64,000 nt of DNA from Rudaea sp. 3F27F6 (GCF_005503555.1 NZ_SCNG01000003.1:496001-560000), one strand, 5' to 3'; shown: positions 20,601 to 29,212, counted from the stretch's first letter. Notes: generated from the sequence alone by a model not told the origin. A program made the numbers and translations.

Positions 20601-21651
20601 TGCGGCGTATCTCAAGCGCGTCACCGGCATCGAGGTTGCCGCCGCCGATTTCGCCGGCCTCGACTTGCCGGCGCATTTCCTCATGCGTTTCCGTGTCTAC
20701 GACGAGAGCAGCAAGACTCTCGCCGAAGACCGTGACGTCGAAATCATCCGCACCGCCTGGGGCGGCGCCGCGAACGCCGCGTTCTCGCGCCGCGCCGACG
20801 TCGAGCTCGCGCGCGAGGACGTGGCCGAATTCGACTTCGACGATATCCCTGAGCGCGTAGTCAGCGCCGGCAATCTGGTCGCGTTTCCGGCGCTGGTCGA
20901 TCTCGGCGACGCGGTCGCCCTGCGCGTATTCGAACGCGCCGACGAGGCGCGCGACGCGCACCTGCTCGGCGTGCGCCGCCTGTTGCGCCGCGCGCTGCAC
21001 GAGAAAATCAAACAGGCGCGCCGGCAATTGCCGATCGAGCGCCGGCTCGCGCTCAAATACACCGGCATCGCCAGCGTCGACGAATTGCGTGAGGACATCG
21101 TCGAGGCTGCGCTCAACGAACTGCTCGATGCGTACGATCTCGATCTGCGCACGCGCACCGCGTTCCGCCATGCCGAAGCCGAGATCGGTGGGAAGCTGTT
21201 CGCAACCGCGGTCGAGTGGCTCAAGCTGGTCGAGGAAGTGCTCGGCGCCTATGCCGAATTCACGCCGTGGCTCGAACCGCCGCTGATCGGCTACGCCAAG
21301 GCCAACTACGACGACCTGCGCGAGCAGATGGGCGAACTGGTCTATCCGGGCTTCGTGCGCAGAGCGAAGAAGGTCCATCTGCAGCACTTCCCGCGCTATC
21401 TCAAGGCGATGCGCCTGCGCGCGGAACGCCTGCGCCAGGATGCGACGCGCGATCAAGCACGCATGCTGACCGTGCGCGGCTACTGGCGCGAATACCTGCT
21501 GCGCAAGGCGAGCGGCGATGCCGATCCGGCCAAGCTCGATGAACTGCGCTGGCTGATCGAGGAGTTGCGCGTCTCGTTGTTCGCCCAGGAACTGAGAACC
21601 GCCGAGACGGTGTCGCCGAAGCGGCTCAACAAGCTCGTCGAGGATCTGTAG
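17653..21651 (+). CDS. hrpA: ATP-dependent RNA helicase HrpA (DEAH box)
   Basis: This large DEAH-box helicase has about 1332 residues from the TTG at 17653; the frame is open from 17527. The start at 17653 (KPRSSLKPELAALRAQLDET) aligns with the usual N-terminal helix of HrpA; no strong ribosome site is seen. Motif I is GETGSGKST (about residue 100), motif II DEAHERS, motif III SATID, and the C-terminal helicase motif QRKGRCGRVGPG is present. HA2 and OB-fold domains follow, then the long DUF3418 region specific to HrpA (about 750-1330). HrpA unwinds RNA and rescues stalled or colliding ribosomes in E. coli (family knowledge). A non-conserved segment of about 35 residues rich in Pro/Asn/Asp interrupts the region around residue 620. 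The gene is divergent from dps. Confidence 0.95.
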   Translation: MKPRSSLKPELAALRAQLDETLLRDRRALARDLDRLAAAPSADESALARWRTRAEAARARYAARVAGVPEIRIDEALPIAARADEIVELIRKHQVVVLAGETGSGKSTQLPKLCLAAGRGRAGLIGCTQPRRVAARSVARRVASELGTELGALVGYQVRFTDQASERTLIKFMTDGILLAETQGDPWLNAYDTIIIDEAHERSLNIDFLLGYLKRLLARRRDLKLIVTSATIDTARFAAHFGNAPVVEVEGRSYPVEVRWRPPAHYAAKGRDDLSSASQRNTPTQIEQIVAAVDEITREDPRGDALIFLSGEREIRDTHLALSRRNYRATEVLALYARLSAAEQDRVFKPGSARRIVLATNVAETSLTVPRIRYVIDTGTARVKRYLPRSQLERLHIEPISQAAAEQRKGRCGRVGPGVCLRLYAEDDFTARPKYSDPEILRSSLAGVILRMLSLKLGEVEKFPFVEAPNPRAIGDGWRRLVELGAVRATAEDEETSARGSAAQFVLTDIGRRMAQMPIDVALARMLVEAQRLGVSRELLILVAFLSIQDPRERPPDARQAADTAHAQFVDAKSDFISVLNLWHAHALAHEDLTQSKLRDWCGARFLSYLRMREWRELHRQLLLADEPGSESRDAGLAKGKPVAAPDPANPQSHNPNPDSYEAVHRSLLSGWPTQVALKDEKNQYRGTRERRYQIFPGSALAKKPPRWLLSGQILDLQKVYAMLCADVAPEWIEQQAAHLVKRSWREPHWSRKRGAVLAFEQVTLFGLTLVEKRSVQFGTQNPAEAHEVFLREALARCEIDSRADCVRANARVLAEAHEIEAKQRRSGLVKDEDDLVAFLRGKLPTEISTAAAFDAWYRRASAAEQAALRWSLDDVLESRPGLRAADFPTQLDCAGHKLKLDYRFVPGDPADGVTLQVPLAFVNAVPARRCEWLVPGLLPEKIAELIRGLPKALRRNFVPAPDFARAFVEAEPPRDAPLLDALAAYLKRVTGIEVAAADFAGLDLPAHFLMRFRVYDESSKTLAEDRDVEIIRTAWGGAANAAFSRRADVELAREDVAEFDFDDIPERVVSAGNLVAFPALVDLGDAVALRVFERADEARDAHLLGVRRLLRRALHEKIKQARRQLPIERRLALKYTGIASVDELREDIVEAALNELLDAYDLDLRTRTAFRHAEAEIGGKLFATAVEWLKLVEEVLGAYAEFTPWLEPPLIGYAKANYDDLREQMGELVYPGFVRRAKKVHLQHFPRYLKAMRLRAERLRQDATRDQARMLTVRGYWREYLLRKASGDADPAKLDELRWLIEELRVSLFAQELRTAETVSPKRLNKLVEDL

Positions 21652-21887
21652 TCCGGCGCGGGCGGATTCGCTGCGCAGCGCTGATCAAAAAAGATGTAGC
21701 CGGGGGGAGTGCCGGCAGCCTCGCGCAAAGAAAAGACTTTGTCGGTGCTTGCGCTCGCGGCGGAGGAATTCGCCGCGGCGCTTTATCGGTTCGAGCAGGC
21801 GCTCGTTCGTTTCGGCGGCGGCACGCTGCGATCGATGCGCGGAAACGCGTGCGGTTTCCCGGCCGGATCGCAGCGAACCTTATCCGA

Positions 21888-22352
21888 TCACTTCGTGCGC
21901 TCGACGCGCACGCTGCAGCCGCACGGCTCGACATACATAAGCCAGCTGCCGAGCAGCATCGGCTTGATCTTCACTTTCGGATGATCGTACTTGCCGTTGG
22001 AGAACTGGCCCGATTCGGCCTGCGTCCACTCCTGGCCGTTTTCGAGGCGGAAGATGGTCTTGCCGTACCAGCCGGAGAAGCTGCCGTTGATGCGGTCGCT
22101 GACCGGCTCCGCTTTGACATTGCTCGGGTAGAACACCGGCCGGCCGTCGGACGTGACTTCTTTGGTCACGATCTTGGTCGGCTGATGCCCGGCGAGCCAG
22201 TCGTTCAGCGTCTTCAGTTCGGCGGGCGAGAGCTTTTCGAGGCCCGCGGCGCGGAATTCGTCCTTCGACATGCGCTCTTCGAGCGAAGGAGTTTCAGCGG
22301 CGACCGCTGCAAAGGCGACAAGGAACAGGGCAAGGCCGACGATGCGACGCAT
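21888..22352 (-). CDS. Small secreted protein of unknown function
   Basis: This is a 154-residue protein with a clear signal peptide (MRRIVGLALFLVAFAAVA, cleavage near AAE). The mature part begins with a helical SLEERMSKDEFRAAGLEKLSPAELKTLNDWL segment with alternating charge and ends in a beta-rich region (FSGWYGKTIFRLENGQEW) that closes with YVEPCGCSVRVERTK. The two close cysteines may form a disulfide. I recall similar uncharacterised proteins in xanthomonads, but no function is known to me. The gene is divergent from relA and convergent with hrpA; the 236 bases between it and hrpA hold nothing I can identify. Confidence 0.75.
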   Translation of the reverse strand: MRRIVGLALFLVAFAAVAAETPSLEERMSKDEFRAAGLEKLSPAELKTLNDWLAGHQPTKIVTKEVTSDGRPVFYPSNVKAEPVSDRINGSFSGWYGKTIFRLENGQEWTQAESGQFSNGKYDHPKVKIKPMLLGSWLMYVEPCGCSVRVERTK

Positions 22353-22469
22353 AACGATATTCTCGGTTCAGGCGACGCCGCCATTGTAGCGGCTCGCGCA
22401 GGCGCTGCGCACGCGTCCGCCGCGGCCGGCGTTTCGGCCGCCGCTGCGGATTGCCGGTAGAATTCGTTT

Positions 22470-24746
22470 ATGAAATCGGTCACGCAAAAATCCGGATCGC
22501 TGGCGGCATGGTTGGCGCGTGCGGCGGCGGACGGCGGGACGGACGAGGCGCTCAGCCTGATCTCCGCGCTCGCGGCGCAGCCCGAAGCCGAGGCGGCGAT
22601 CGCCGGCGCCGAAGCCGAGATGCTGGTCACGCTGCAACTGCTCGAATCGCTCGACCTCGATCGCGAAACGCTTGTCGCCTACGTGCTGCACAGCTTGCAG
22701 CAGAGCGGTGCGGCGGCCGACGCCGCGCGCCTGGCCAAGCTACCGGCAAGCCTGCGCGATCTGCTCGAAGGCCAGCAGGCCGCGGAGAAGGTCGGCGCCC
22801 TGCACAAGGCGCGCAGCGGCGGCGGCAACGCGGAAGGACTGCGGCGCCTCCTGCTCGCGATCATCAAGGATCTGCGCGTCGTCTTCATCCTGCTCGCGCG
22901 CCAGCTCGCGCGCCTGCGCGCGGCCGACAAGCTCGAACCCGAGCAGCGCCGCGAACTCGCCCAGCTCACCGCCGACATCCACGCGCCGCTCGCCAACCGG
23001 CTCGGCATCTGGCAGTTGAAATGGGAGCTGGAAGACCTCGCGTTCCGCTATCTGCAGCCCGACACCTACCGGCGCATCGTGCGCCTGCTCGACGAGCGCC
23101 GCAGCGAGCGCGACAGTTTCATCGAGACGACCATCCGCACTTTGCGCCACGCGCTCAAGGACGCCGGCATCAAGGCCGATATCGCCGGGCGCTCCAAGCA
23201 CATCTATTCGATCTGGAAGAAGATGCAGCGCAAGGGCGGCGATTTCTCCGCGCTCTACGATATCCGCGCGGTGCGCCTGCTCGTCGACGACGTGGCCTCG
23301 TGCTACGCCGCGCTCGGCATCGTGCATACGCTATGGCCGCCGGTGCCGAGCGAGTTCGACGACTACATCGCGCGGCCGAAAGGCAACAATTACCAGTCGC
23401 TGCACACCGCGGTCGTCGGCCCGCAGGGCAAGACGCTCGAAGTGCAGATCCGCACGCACGATATGCACGCCTTCGCCGAGCGCGGTGTCGCTGCGCACTG
23501 GCGCTACAAGGAAGCAACCGCCGCTGCGGTTTCTTCTTCCCTCACTCCACCGTCTGCTGCGCAGACGGTCCCCCCCTCTCCCGCTTCGCGGGCGAGGGAC
23601 GAAAGTCGTCGGCCCGGGGCCGCCGGATTTCCCATCGGCGGTGGCGCCGACGAGAGCTTCGAGCGCAAGGTCGCCTGGATGCGGTCTCTGCTCGAAGCCA
23701 AGGACGAACCGGGCGACGAGGCCGCGCTGCTCGACGGTTTCAAGACCGACCTGCTCGAAGATCGCGCCTATCTGCTCACGCCGGCCGGCGAAGTGGTCGA
23801 TCTGCCGCGCGGCGCGACCGTGCTCGACTTTGCCTACACCGTGCATACCGACGTCGGCCACCGCACGCGCGGCGCCAAGGTCAACGGGCGCATCGTGCCG
23901 CTGACCTTCCAGCCGGCGTCGGGAGACCGCGTCGAGATCCTCACCGGTAAGGCCGCCGAGCCGCGTCGCGACTGGATGAACGCGCAGTCGGGATTCCTCA
24001 CCACGCAGCGCGCACGCGCCAAGGTGCGCGCGTGGTTCAAGCGCATCGACCACGGCGTCAATCTCGCCGCTGGCCGCGAAATTCTCGAACGCGAATTCAA
24101 GCGCCTCGCTCTGCACAACGTCGAACTCGACTCGCTGCCTGCGCGCTTTCACTTCAAGACTCTCGATGAGTTCCTTATCGCGCTCGCGCTCGGCGATATC
24201 ACTGCGGGCCATGTCGCGCGCATGCTGCACGAGGCACAGGCGCCCGCGCCGGCGCCGGTCGTCGCGCCCGCACCCGTGCGCGCGCCGAAGCGCGACAAGG
24301 ACGCGATCGTCATCGAAGGCGTTGGCAACCTGCTGACCACGATGGCGCGCTGCTGCCAGCCGCTGCCGGGTGACGCGATCGCCGGCTACATCACTCAAGG
24401 GCGCGGCGTCTCAATCCACCGCGCCGATTGCGCAAGCTTCGCGCGCCTGCGCGCGCGCGATCCGAGCCGTGCGATCGAAGTGGAATGGGGCGGCGCGCGC
24501 AAGGCCGACTACGACGTCGATCTGGTCGTGCGCGGCTACGACCGCAAGGGTCTGCACAAAGACGTGACCAACGTCATCGCCGGCGCCAACATCAGTCTGA
24601 TCGCGGTCAACGCGCGCGTCGACGCGACCACGGGTCTGGTGACGATGAACTTTTCCGTGCGCGTCGCCGATTTCGAGCAGCTCTCCTCGCTGCTCGGGCG
24701 TCTGATCGGCGTGCCCAATGTGATCGAGGCGCGCCGCGTCGCTTGA
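22470..24746 (+). CDS. relA: RelA-type GTP pyrophosphokinase
   Basis: The 758-residue protein is a long RelA/SpoT homologue. The N-terminal hydrolase-like domain lacks the His-Asp motif, as in monofunctional RelA. The synthetase domain has SKHIYSIWKKMQRKGGDF and the RelA-specific acidic EFDD at 295-298 (SpoT-type enzymes have RxKD there), followed by KGNNYQSLHTAV. TGS (about 425-490), helical, zinc-finger-like (MARCCQPLPGD) and ACT (about 685-758) domains follow. RelA makes (p)ppGpp from ATP and GTP or GDP when uncharged tRNA enters the ribosome. Between the synthetase and TGS domains is an extra, low-complexity stretch (about residues 350-391) encoded by a palindromic repeat; E. coli RelA has only a short Gly-rich linker there. 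Confidence 0.95.
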   Translation: MKSVTQKSGSLAAWLARAAADGGTDEALSLISALAAQPEAEAAIAGAEAEMLVTLQLLESLDLDRETLVAYVLHSLQQSGAAADAARLAKLPASLRDLLEGQQAAEKVGALHKARSGGGNAEGLRRLLLAIIKDLRVVFILLARQLARLRAADKLEPEQRRELAQLTADIHAPLANRLGIWQLKWELEDLAFRYLQPDTYRRIVRLLDERRSERDSFIETTIRTLRHALKDAGIKADIAGRSKHIYSIWKKMQRKGGDFSALYDIRAVRLLVDDVASCYAALGIVHTLWPPVPSEFDDYIARPKGNNYQSLHTAVVGPQGKTLEVQIRTHDMHAFAERGVAAHWRYKEATAAAVSSSLTPPSAAQTVPPSPASRARDESRRPGAAGFPIGGGADESFERKVAWMRSLLEAKDEPGDEAALLDGFKTDLLEDRAYLLTPAGEVVDLPRGATVLDFAYTVHTDVGHRTRGAKVNGRIVPLTFQPASGDRVEILTGKAAEPRRDWMNAQSGFLTTQRARAKVRAWFKRIDHGVNLAAGREILEREFKRLALHNVELDSLPARFHFKTLDEFLIALALGDITAGHVARMLHEAQAPAPAPVVAPAPVRAPKRDKDAIVIEGVGNLLTTMARCCQPLPGDAIAGYITQGRGVSIHRADCASFARLRARDPSRAIEVEWGGARKADYDVDLVVRGYDRKGLHKDVTNVIAGANISLIAVNARVDATTGLVTMNFSVRVADFEQLSSLLGRLIGVPNVIEARRVA
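23549..23598. repeat. Palindromic repeat embedded in the relA coding sequence
   Basis: Two hairpins occur in tandem inside relA. ACCGTCTGC-TGC-GCAGACGGT at 23549-23569 is a perfect 9-base stem. The second, 23574-23598, pairs CCCTCTCCCGC with GCGGGCGAGGG around TTC with one mismatch. The second hairpin is of the CCCTCTCCCGC...GCGGGAGAGGG kind found in intergenic DNA of many xanthomonads. The frame is kept, and the encoded peptide (TPPSAAQTVPPSPASRARDE) replaces a flexible linker. Confidence 0.75.
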
Positions 24747-24787
24747 GCGGCCGGTGGGCGAGCGCGTCCCTGCGCTCCGCCTTCGGT

Positions 24788-26497
24788 TCAGTCGCCGAGT
24801 TCGATCGTCTCGCGCATACCGACGCCGTTCGCGTTGATCTCGAAAGTGAACTCGCCCGAGCGGATCATCTTCTCGTACATCGCGAACAGTTTAGTCTGGT
24901 CGCCGAAAGTGTCTTTTTGGTCGGCCGGCATGCTGGCGAGCAGCGTGTCCGAGTACTTGCCGAGCAGGCCGTAGAGCGCGCCGGAGAAGTACATGCGGAA
25001 GAACACCGGCGTCGCGCTCGGTGCGGCGGCGAAATAGCTGCCGAGCTTGGCGTCTTCGCCGGCACCGGACGAGATTGCGATCGCCTTGTCGGTCATCGCC
25101 ACGAACACCGGCGGTACCTGCGCGGACGCCGGGATGAGGCCGTCGGGCAGCGCGACCGGCTTGCCGTCGGGCTTGATCTGGAAGTCCTTCAACTGCGGCA
25201 CGCCCATCTGCGCCATGCCGATCACGGCGAGCGGATTGTTCGAGCCGACCAACAGGCGCGCGGCCATGTCGGGCACCTTGGAGTCCTTTCGCGGGTCGAG
25301 CTTGTCGAGGGTCAGGCGCACGCCGGTGAGGTCGCTGAACGGCGGCGGGATCGTCGTGCTGAGCTTGGCCTTCGACTTGGCGAACATCTCGTTCAGTTCG
25401 GCGAAGTCGGGGCAGGCGAACGGTTTCGCCGCGACCGCGTCGGCCTGCTTGAGCCAATAGTCCTTGAGCTTGAGCAATGGCGTCGCGATGCTGATGTCGA
25501 CGAGTCCCTCGGCCGCCGCGCCTGTACCGGGAGCGGCGGTGAACGCGGCCATCAGCGCCTGCGCGAGCGCCGATTCGGTTTCGAGCTGCGCGACGATCTT
25601 GATCTGCGGCGGCGTCATCGCTTCGGCGCCGAACACGGCGCGCGGGAATTTCTGCACGAGCGCCTGCGTTTCCGCGGCGCAGACCGGATTGTCGATCGCC
25701 GCTGTGGTCGGCAGCTTCATCGCCTTGGCGATGTCGAGATCGGCGCCGGTCGGCGCACTCGACAGGCGCTTGGCCAGCGCGGCGAAATCGATGTAGCCCT
25801 CGCCGTAAGGCGAAAAATTATACTTTTTCTGGATCGCCTGCAGGGTGCCGGCGTCGAGCAGGTTCTTCTCCGGCTTCTTCATGCCGAGTAGCAACTGCTT
25901 GGCGTCGTCGGTCGCGTCGGTCGCCCAGAGGGTCACAACGAGTTGCGCGCCCTGCACGGCGATCACAAGCTGCGCGTCCTTGTCGCCGAAATACCAGTAT
26001 TCCTGCTCGCCGGTCTTGCCGGTCGCGATTTGCTCGCCGACCTTGCTCTCGACGCGCGCGATCATGCCCTTGAACGCGGCCGGATCGGACAGTTCGGCGC
26101 GCAGCACCGGGATCAGACCGACACCGTAGATGGCGATGCGTGCGTCGGACTTGTAGCCGATCTCGCGCAGCTTGTCCGCGGTGTCGCGGCCGCGCAATTC
26201 GTCGAGCACGGCGGCGATGATCTTCTTCGAGCGCCCGTCGAGCTTGGAGGTGTCGTTGGCCAGATGGCTGTACATATCGATGAACAGCGGCCACACCGTC
26301 TGCATCTGGCGCGAGGACCAGTCGACCATCGCCTTCGGCTGCGGCTCGAGATTGGCGTAGGCGTAGGGCGTGTCCGCCGGCGCGTAGGCGAGCGGCGCGT
26401 CATTGCCGGGCTGCGGCGGCTTGGCGCAGGCGGCGAGGATGGCGACCGGAAGGGCGAGTAGGGCGAGGCGACAAACCTTGTTCACGAGTATCTCCAT
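24788..26497 (-). CDS. Large lipoprotein of unknown function
   Basis: The protein has 569 residues. The N terminus MEILVNKVCRLALLALPVA leads to a lipobox LAAC with the lipidated cysteine at position 24, so it is a lipoprotein; the residue after Cys is Ala, which favours outer-membrane sorting. The mature part has no motif I recognise. It shows a YAYANLEPQPKAMVDW opening, several amphipathic helices and strand-rich parts (QEYWYFGDKDAQLVIAVQGA), a layout that resembles two related halves, each with an AxxLVVGSNN-like or ATDDAKQLLLGM segment. The frame is open 18 codons upstream of the ATG at 26497, but that part lacks signal-peptide features. The gene lies between relA (convergent) and pyrB (same strand, upstream). 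Confidence 0.75.
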   Translation of the reverse strand: MEILVNKVCRLALLALPVAILAACAKPPQPGNDAPLAYAPADTPYAYANLEPQPKAMVDWSSRQMQTVWPLFIDMYSHLANDTSKLDGRSKKIIAAVLDELRGRDTADKLREIGYKSDARIAIYGVGLIPVLRAELSDPAAFKGMIARVESKVGEQIATGKTGEQEYWYFGDKDAQLVIAVQGAQLVVTLWATDATDDAKQLLLGMKKPEKNLLDAGTLQAIQKKYNFSPYGEGYIDFAALAKRLSSAPTGADLDIAKAMKLPTTAAIDNPVCAAETQALVQKFPRAVFGAEAMTPPQIKIVAQLETESALAQALMAAFTAAPGTGAAAEGLVDISIATPLLKLKDYWLKQADAVAAKPFACPDFAELNEMFAKSKAKLSTTIPPPFSDLTGVRLTLDKLDPRKDSKVPDMAARLLVGSNNPLAVIGMAQMGVPQLKDFQIKPDGKPVALPDGLIPASAQVPPVFVAMTDKAIAISSGAGEDAKLGSYFAAAPSATPVFFRMYFSGALYGLLGKYSDTLLASMPADQKDTFGDQTKLFAMYEKMIRSGEFTFEINANGVGMRETIELGD

Positions 26498-26637
26498 TCT
26501 GAAGTTCGGCACGAAATACGGCGCGAAAGCGCGCAAGAAGGTATCACGCAAAGGCGCGGAAAACAGTCAGATGATTTGCCGTTTTCGCCGATGCCGGGCG
26601 CGGCGCCGATCGATTTTCCGGTCTGCGCGGAATTCCC

Positions 26638-27594
26638 TTAGCGGCTTTCGAGCAATTCGGTGAGCACGGCCATGCGCGCGAACACGCCGTTGGCGACCTG
26701 TTCGAGAATCAGCGACTGCGCGCCGTCGGCGACCTCGTCGGCGATCTCCACGTTGCGGTTGATCGGGCCCGGGTGCATGACCCGGCAGCCCGGCTTGGCG
26801 CGGGCGAGGCGCGCGGCGGTGAGGCCGTAGCGCGCGAAGTATTCGGCCTCCGACGGAATCGCCGCGGCTTCCATGCGCTCCTTCTGCAGGCGCAGCATGA
26901 TCGCCGCGTCGCAGCCGGCGACCGCCGTGTCGAAATCCTCGACAAGCGTGCATTGGCCGAACTCCGCCGAATCGGCGTCGGGCAGCAGCTCGGCCGGCGC
27001 GCACAGGCGCAGATCGCGCACGCCGAGCGTGCGCAGCACGTGCACGTCCGAACGCGCGACGCGCGAGTGGCGGATGTCGCCGCAGATGACCACGCTGAGC
27101 TTGGAAAAATCGTCGACGTGCCGGCTCAGGGTCAGTGCGTCGAGCAGGCCCTGGGTCGGATGCGCATGATTGCCGTCGCCCGCGTTGAGCACGGCCGCGC
27201 GCGTGCGCAGATGGCGCGCGATCGTTTCCGGCGTGCCCGATTCCTTGTGGCGCACGACGAAGGCGTCGGTGTGCATCGCTTCGAGCGTGTCGATCGTGTC
27301 GAGCAGGCTTTCGCCCTTAACCGTCGACGAACGTTCGATGTCGAAGTTGATGACGAGCGCGCCGAGGCGCTGCGCGGCGAGGTCGAACGAAGTGCGCGTG
27401 CGCGTCGACGGCTCGAAGAACAGATTGATCAGCGTGCGCCCGGCGAGCAGGTCGAGCGGACGGGCGCCGCCGTGGCTGTCGCGGCGCATCGCCTCGGCGC
27501 GGTCGAGCAGGCGCTCGAGCGCGGTGCGCGGCAATCCGGCGAGAGTGATCAGGTGGCGCAGGCGGCCGTCGGCGGCGAGTTGCAGTTCGTTCAT
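26638..27594 (-). CDS. pyrB: Aspartate carbamoyltransferase catalytic subunit
   Basis: The 318-residue enzyme joins carbamoyl phosphate and aspartate in the committed step of pyrimidine synthesis. The carbamoyl-phosphate motif FFEPSTRTRTSFDLAAQRLG is intact, as are HAHPTQGLLDALTL and the aspartate loop region CRVMHPGPINRNVEI. The ATG at 27594 (MNELQLAADGRLRHL) is chosen because it gives the family length; the frame is open 37 more codons into repeat-rich DNA. In Pseudomonas the next upstream gene is pyrR, followed by ruvX and yqgE; here pyrR is missing and repeats fill the gap. Confidence 0.97.
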   Translation of the reverse strand: MNELQLAADGRLRHLITLAGLPRTALERLLDRAEAMRRDSHGGARPLDLLAGRTLINLFFEPSTRTRTSFDLAAQRLGALVINFDIERSSTVKGESLLDTIDTLEAMHTDAFVVRHKESGTPETIARHLRTRAAVLNAGDGNHAHPTQGLLDALTLSRHVDDFSKLSVVICGDIRHSRVARSDVHVLRTLGVRDLRLCAPAELLPDADSAEFGQCTLVEDFDTAVAGCDAAIMLRLQKERMEAAAIPSEAEYFARYGLTAARLARAKPGCRVMHPGPINRNVEIADEVADGAQSLILEQVANGVFARMAVLTELLESR

Positions 27595-27983
27595 CGTGTC
27601 GGGCTTGTCGAAGTTACCTGGGAGGCGGGTCGCTAACGAGATGTTTGGTGAAGATCGAAGAGAAGAAAGATTGAAACACGCAGAGCACGCAGGACGTGGA
27701 GACAAACGACGAAGTACTTCGAAGTACTTCGTGGAGTTCTGATTTGCTCGTCATCCCAGCGCAAGCTGGGATCCAGCTCTTCACCCAATCCGCATAAAAG
27801 CTGGATTCCAGCTTTCGCTGGAATGACGAGATCTTCGGGATGACGAGGTTTGACGAAATCAGAGTTGTTCAAAATCAGAGTTGTTCAAAGACTCCCTAAT
27901 GACGTTTCTTCCTCCGTATTTTCCGTGTTTCAGCTTTGGCTCTGTTTCTGCTGTGTCGAATACCAAATCGCAAACCCGAAACT
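27595..27983. repeat. Repeat-filled gap between pyrB and ruvX
   Basis: These 389 bases hold no gene that I can support. They carry a tandem double palindrome, two copies of GAAGTACTTC at 27711-27730; a pair of inverted hairpins at 27746-27830 (GTCATCCCAGC...GCTGGGATCCAGC and GCTGGATTCCAGC...GCTGGAATGAC), of the same family as those at 7701 and 14082; and a perfect tandem repeat of AAATCAGAGTTGTTCA at 27856-27871 and 27872-27887. Base composition is visibly more AT-rich than the flanks. Confidence 0.75.
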
Positions 27984-28409
27984 TCACTGCCGCAGCCATT
28001 GTTCGACAATGATTTCCGCCGCGATCGCGTCGAGCGCCGCGGCATGCTTGCGCTTGGCACTGCCGCCCGCGCGGCGCTCGGCGAAGCGCTCGGACGCGGC
28101 GCGCGAAGTCAGGCGTTCGTCGACCATTTCCACCGGCAGCCCATGACGTTCGTGCAGGGCGGCGGCGAAGGCGCGCGCGTTCTGGCTGTTCGCCTGCTCG
28201 CCGGCGTCGAGGGTCAGCGGCAGGCCGACCAGCAGCGCGTCGGGGCGCCATTCGCGCAGCAGCGCGGCGATGCGCGTCCAGTCGGGTCCGTTGGCGCCGT
28301 TGCCGACGACGTCGAGCGCGCGCGCGGTGCCGGTGACGCGATTGCCGACCGCGACGCCGATGCGGCGCGCGCCGTAGTCGAAGCCGAGGACGACGGTCGC
28401 GGCGCTCAT
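27984..28409 (-). CDS. ruvX: Holliday junction resolvase-like protein RuvX (YqgF)
   Basis: The 141-residue protein has the RNase H-like fold of the YqgF/RuvX family, an essential nuclease thought to act in pre-16S rRNA 5'-end maturation. The first catalytic Asp is in GFDYGARRIGVAVG (Asp11). The second acidic residue lies in VDERLTSRAA, and the C-terminal Asp in HAAALDAIAAEII. The family usually starts close to this Asp, which supports the ATG at 28409. The gene follows yqgE on the same strand after 81 bases, as in most gammaproteobacteria. Confidence 0.95.
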   Translation of the reverse strand: MSAATVVLGFDYGARRIGVAVGNRVTGTARALDVVGNGANGPDWTRIAALLREWRPDALLVGLPLTLDAGEQANSQNARAFAAALHERHGLPVEMVDERLTSRAASERFAERRAGGSAKRKHAAALDAIAAEIIVEQWLRQ

Positions 28410-28490
28410 TGCAATAGCGTCGCGGCGATGCGATCGCTCGTCTGTGTCAAAAACCGGGCCGCACCCACTGAGCCCTTGCGGGTCGGAGCG

Positions 28491-29054
28491 CTACGCATTG
28501 CCGGCGAAGCTCGACAGGTTCGCCAGACTGACTCCGATCAGTTTCGCCGCGGCGTCCCAGCGCTGTTCCAGTGGCATGTCGAACAGGATGCGCTCGTCGG
28601 GCTCCGTCGTCAGCCACGCGTTCTGCTTGAGTTCTTCTTCGAGCTGGCCGGCGCCCCAGCCCGCGTAGCCGAGGGCGACGACGGACTGGCGCGGTCCGCG
28701 CCCTTCGGCGATCGCCACGAGCACGTCGCGCGACGTGGTCACGCTGAGCGTGTCGGAAACCTTGTACGAAGATTCCCAGGTGCCGTCGGACGAATGCAGG
28801 ACGAAGCCGCGTTCGGGCTGCACCGGGCCGCCGATCAGCACGGGCGCATCTTCGACTTCGGCGTAGGACGACTTGAGGCCCATCTGCGCGAGCACGTCGC
28901 CGAGGCGGTACTCGGACAGGCGATTGACCACGACGCCCATCGCCCCCTCGCTCGAATGCTGGCAGATCAGCGCCACGCTGCGCACGAAGCTCGGATCGCG
29001 CATGTTCGGCATCGCGATGAGAAATTGGTTGGCAAGGGCAGTGAGGGCGCGCAC
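28491..29054 (-). CDS. yqgE: YqgE/AlgH family protein (DUF179)
   Basis: This is a 187-residue member of the YqgE/AlgH family. The N-terminal NQFLIAMPNMRDPSFVRSVA and the ICQHSSEGAMGVVVNRLSEY segment are diagnostic, as is the C-terminal ALGYAGWGAGQLEEELKQNAWL. Its biochemical role is not settled; in Pseudomonas aeruginosa AlgH affects alginate and other virulence traits. I take the GTG at 29054 as start (VRALTALANQFL) because the upstream open frame has no family similarity. It lies upstream of ruvX on the same strand, the standard arrangement. Confidence 0.95.
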   Translation of the reverse strand: MRALTALANQFLIAMPNMRDPSFVRSVALICQHSSEGAMGVVVNRLSEYRLGDVLAQMGLKSSYAEVEDAPVLIGGPVQPERGFVLHSSDGTWESSYKVSDTLSVTTSRDVLVAIAEGRGPRQSVVALGYAGWGAGQLEEELKQNAWLTTEPDERILFDMPLEQRWDAAAKLIGVSLANLSSFAGNA

Positions 29055-29212
29055 GGCGCAATTGTAGCGTGTCGCTGTCGCGGATCGGTGACGGAACGAC
29101 AACGTCGATGCGGACACGGGCCGGACCGCGCGCCTAGGGGCACCAGTGAATAGAATGGAACAGTCGCGCCGGCATCGGCTGCGCGCGGCGAACGGGGTCA
29201 ATGGGAGTTGCA

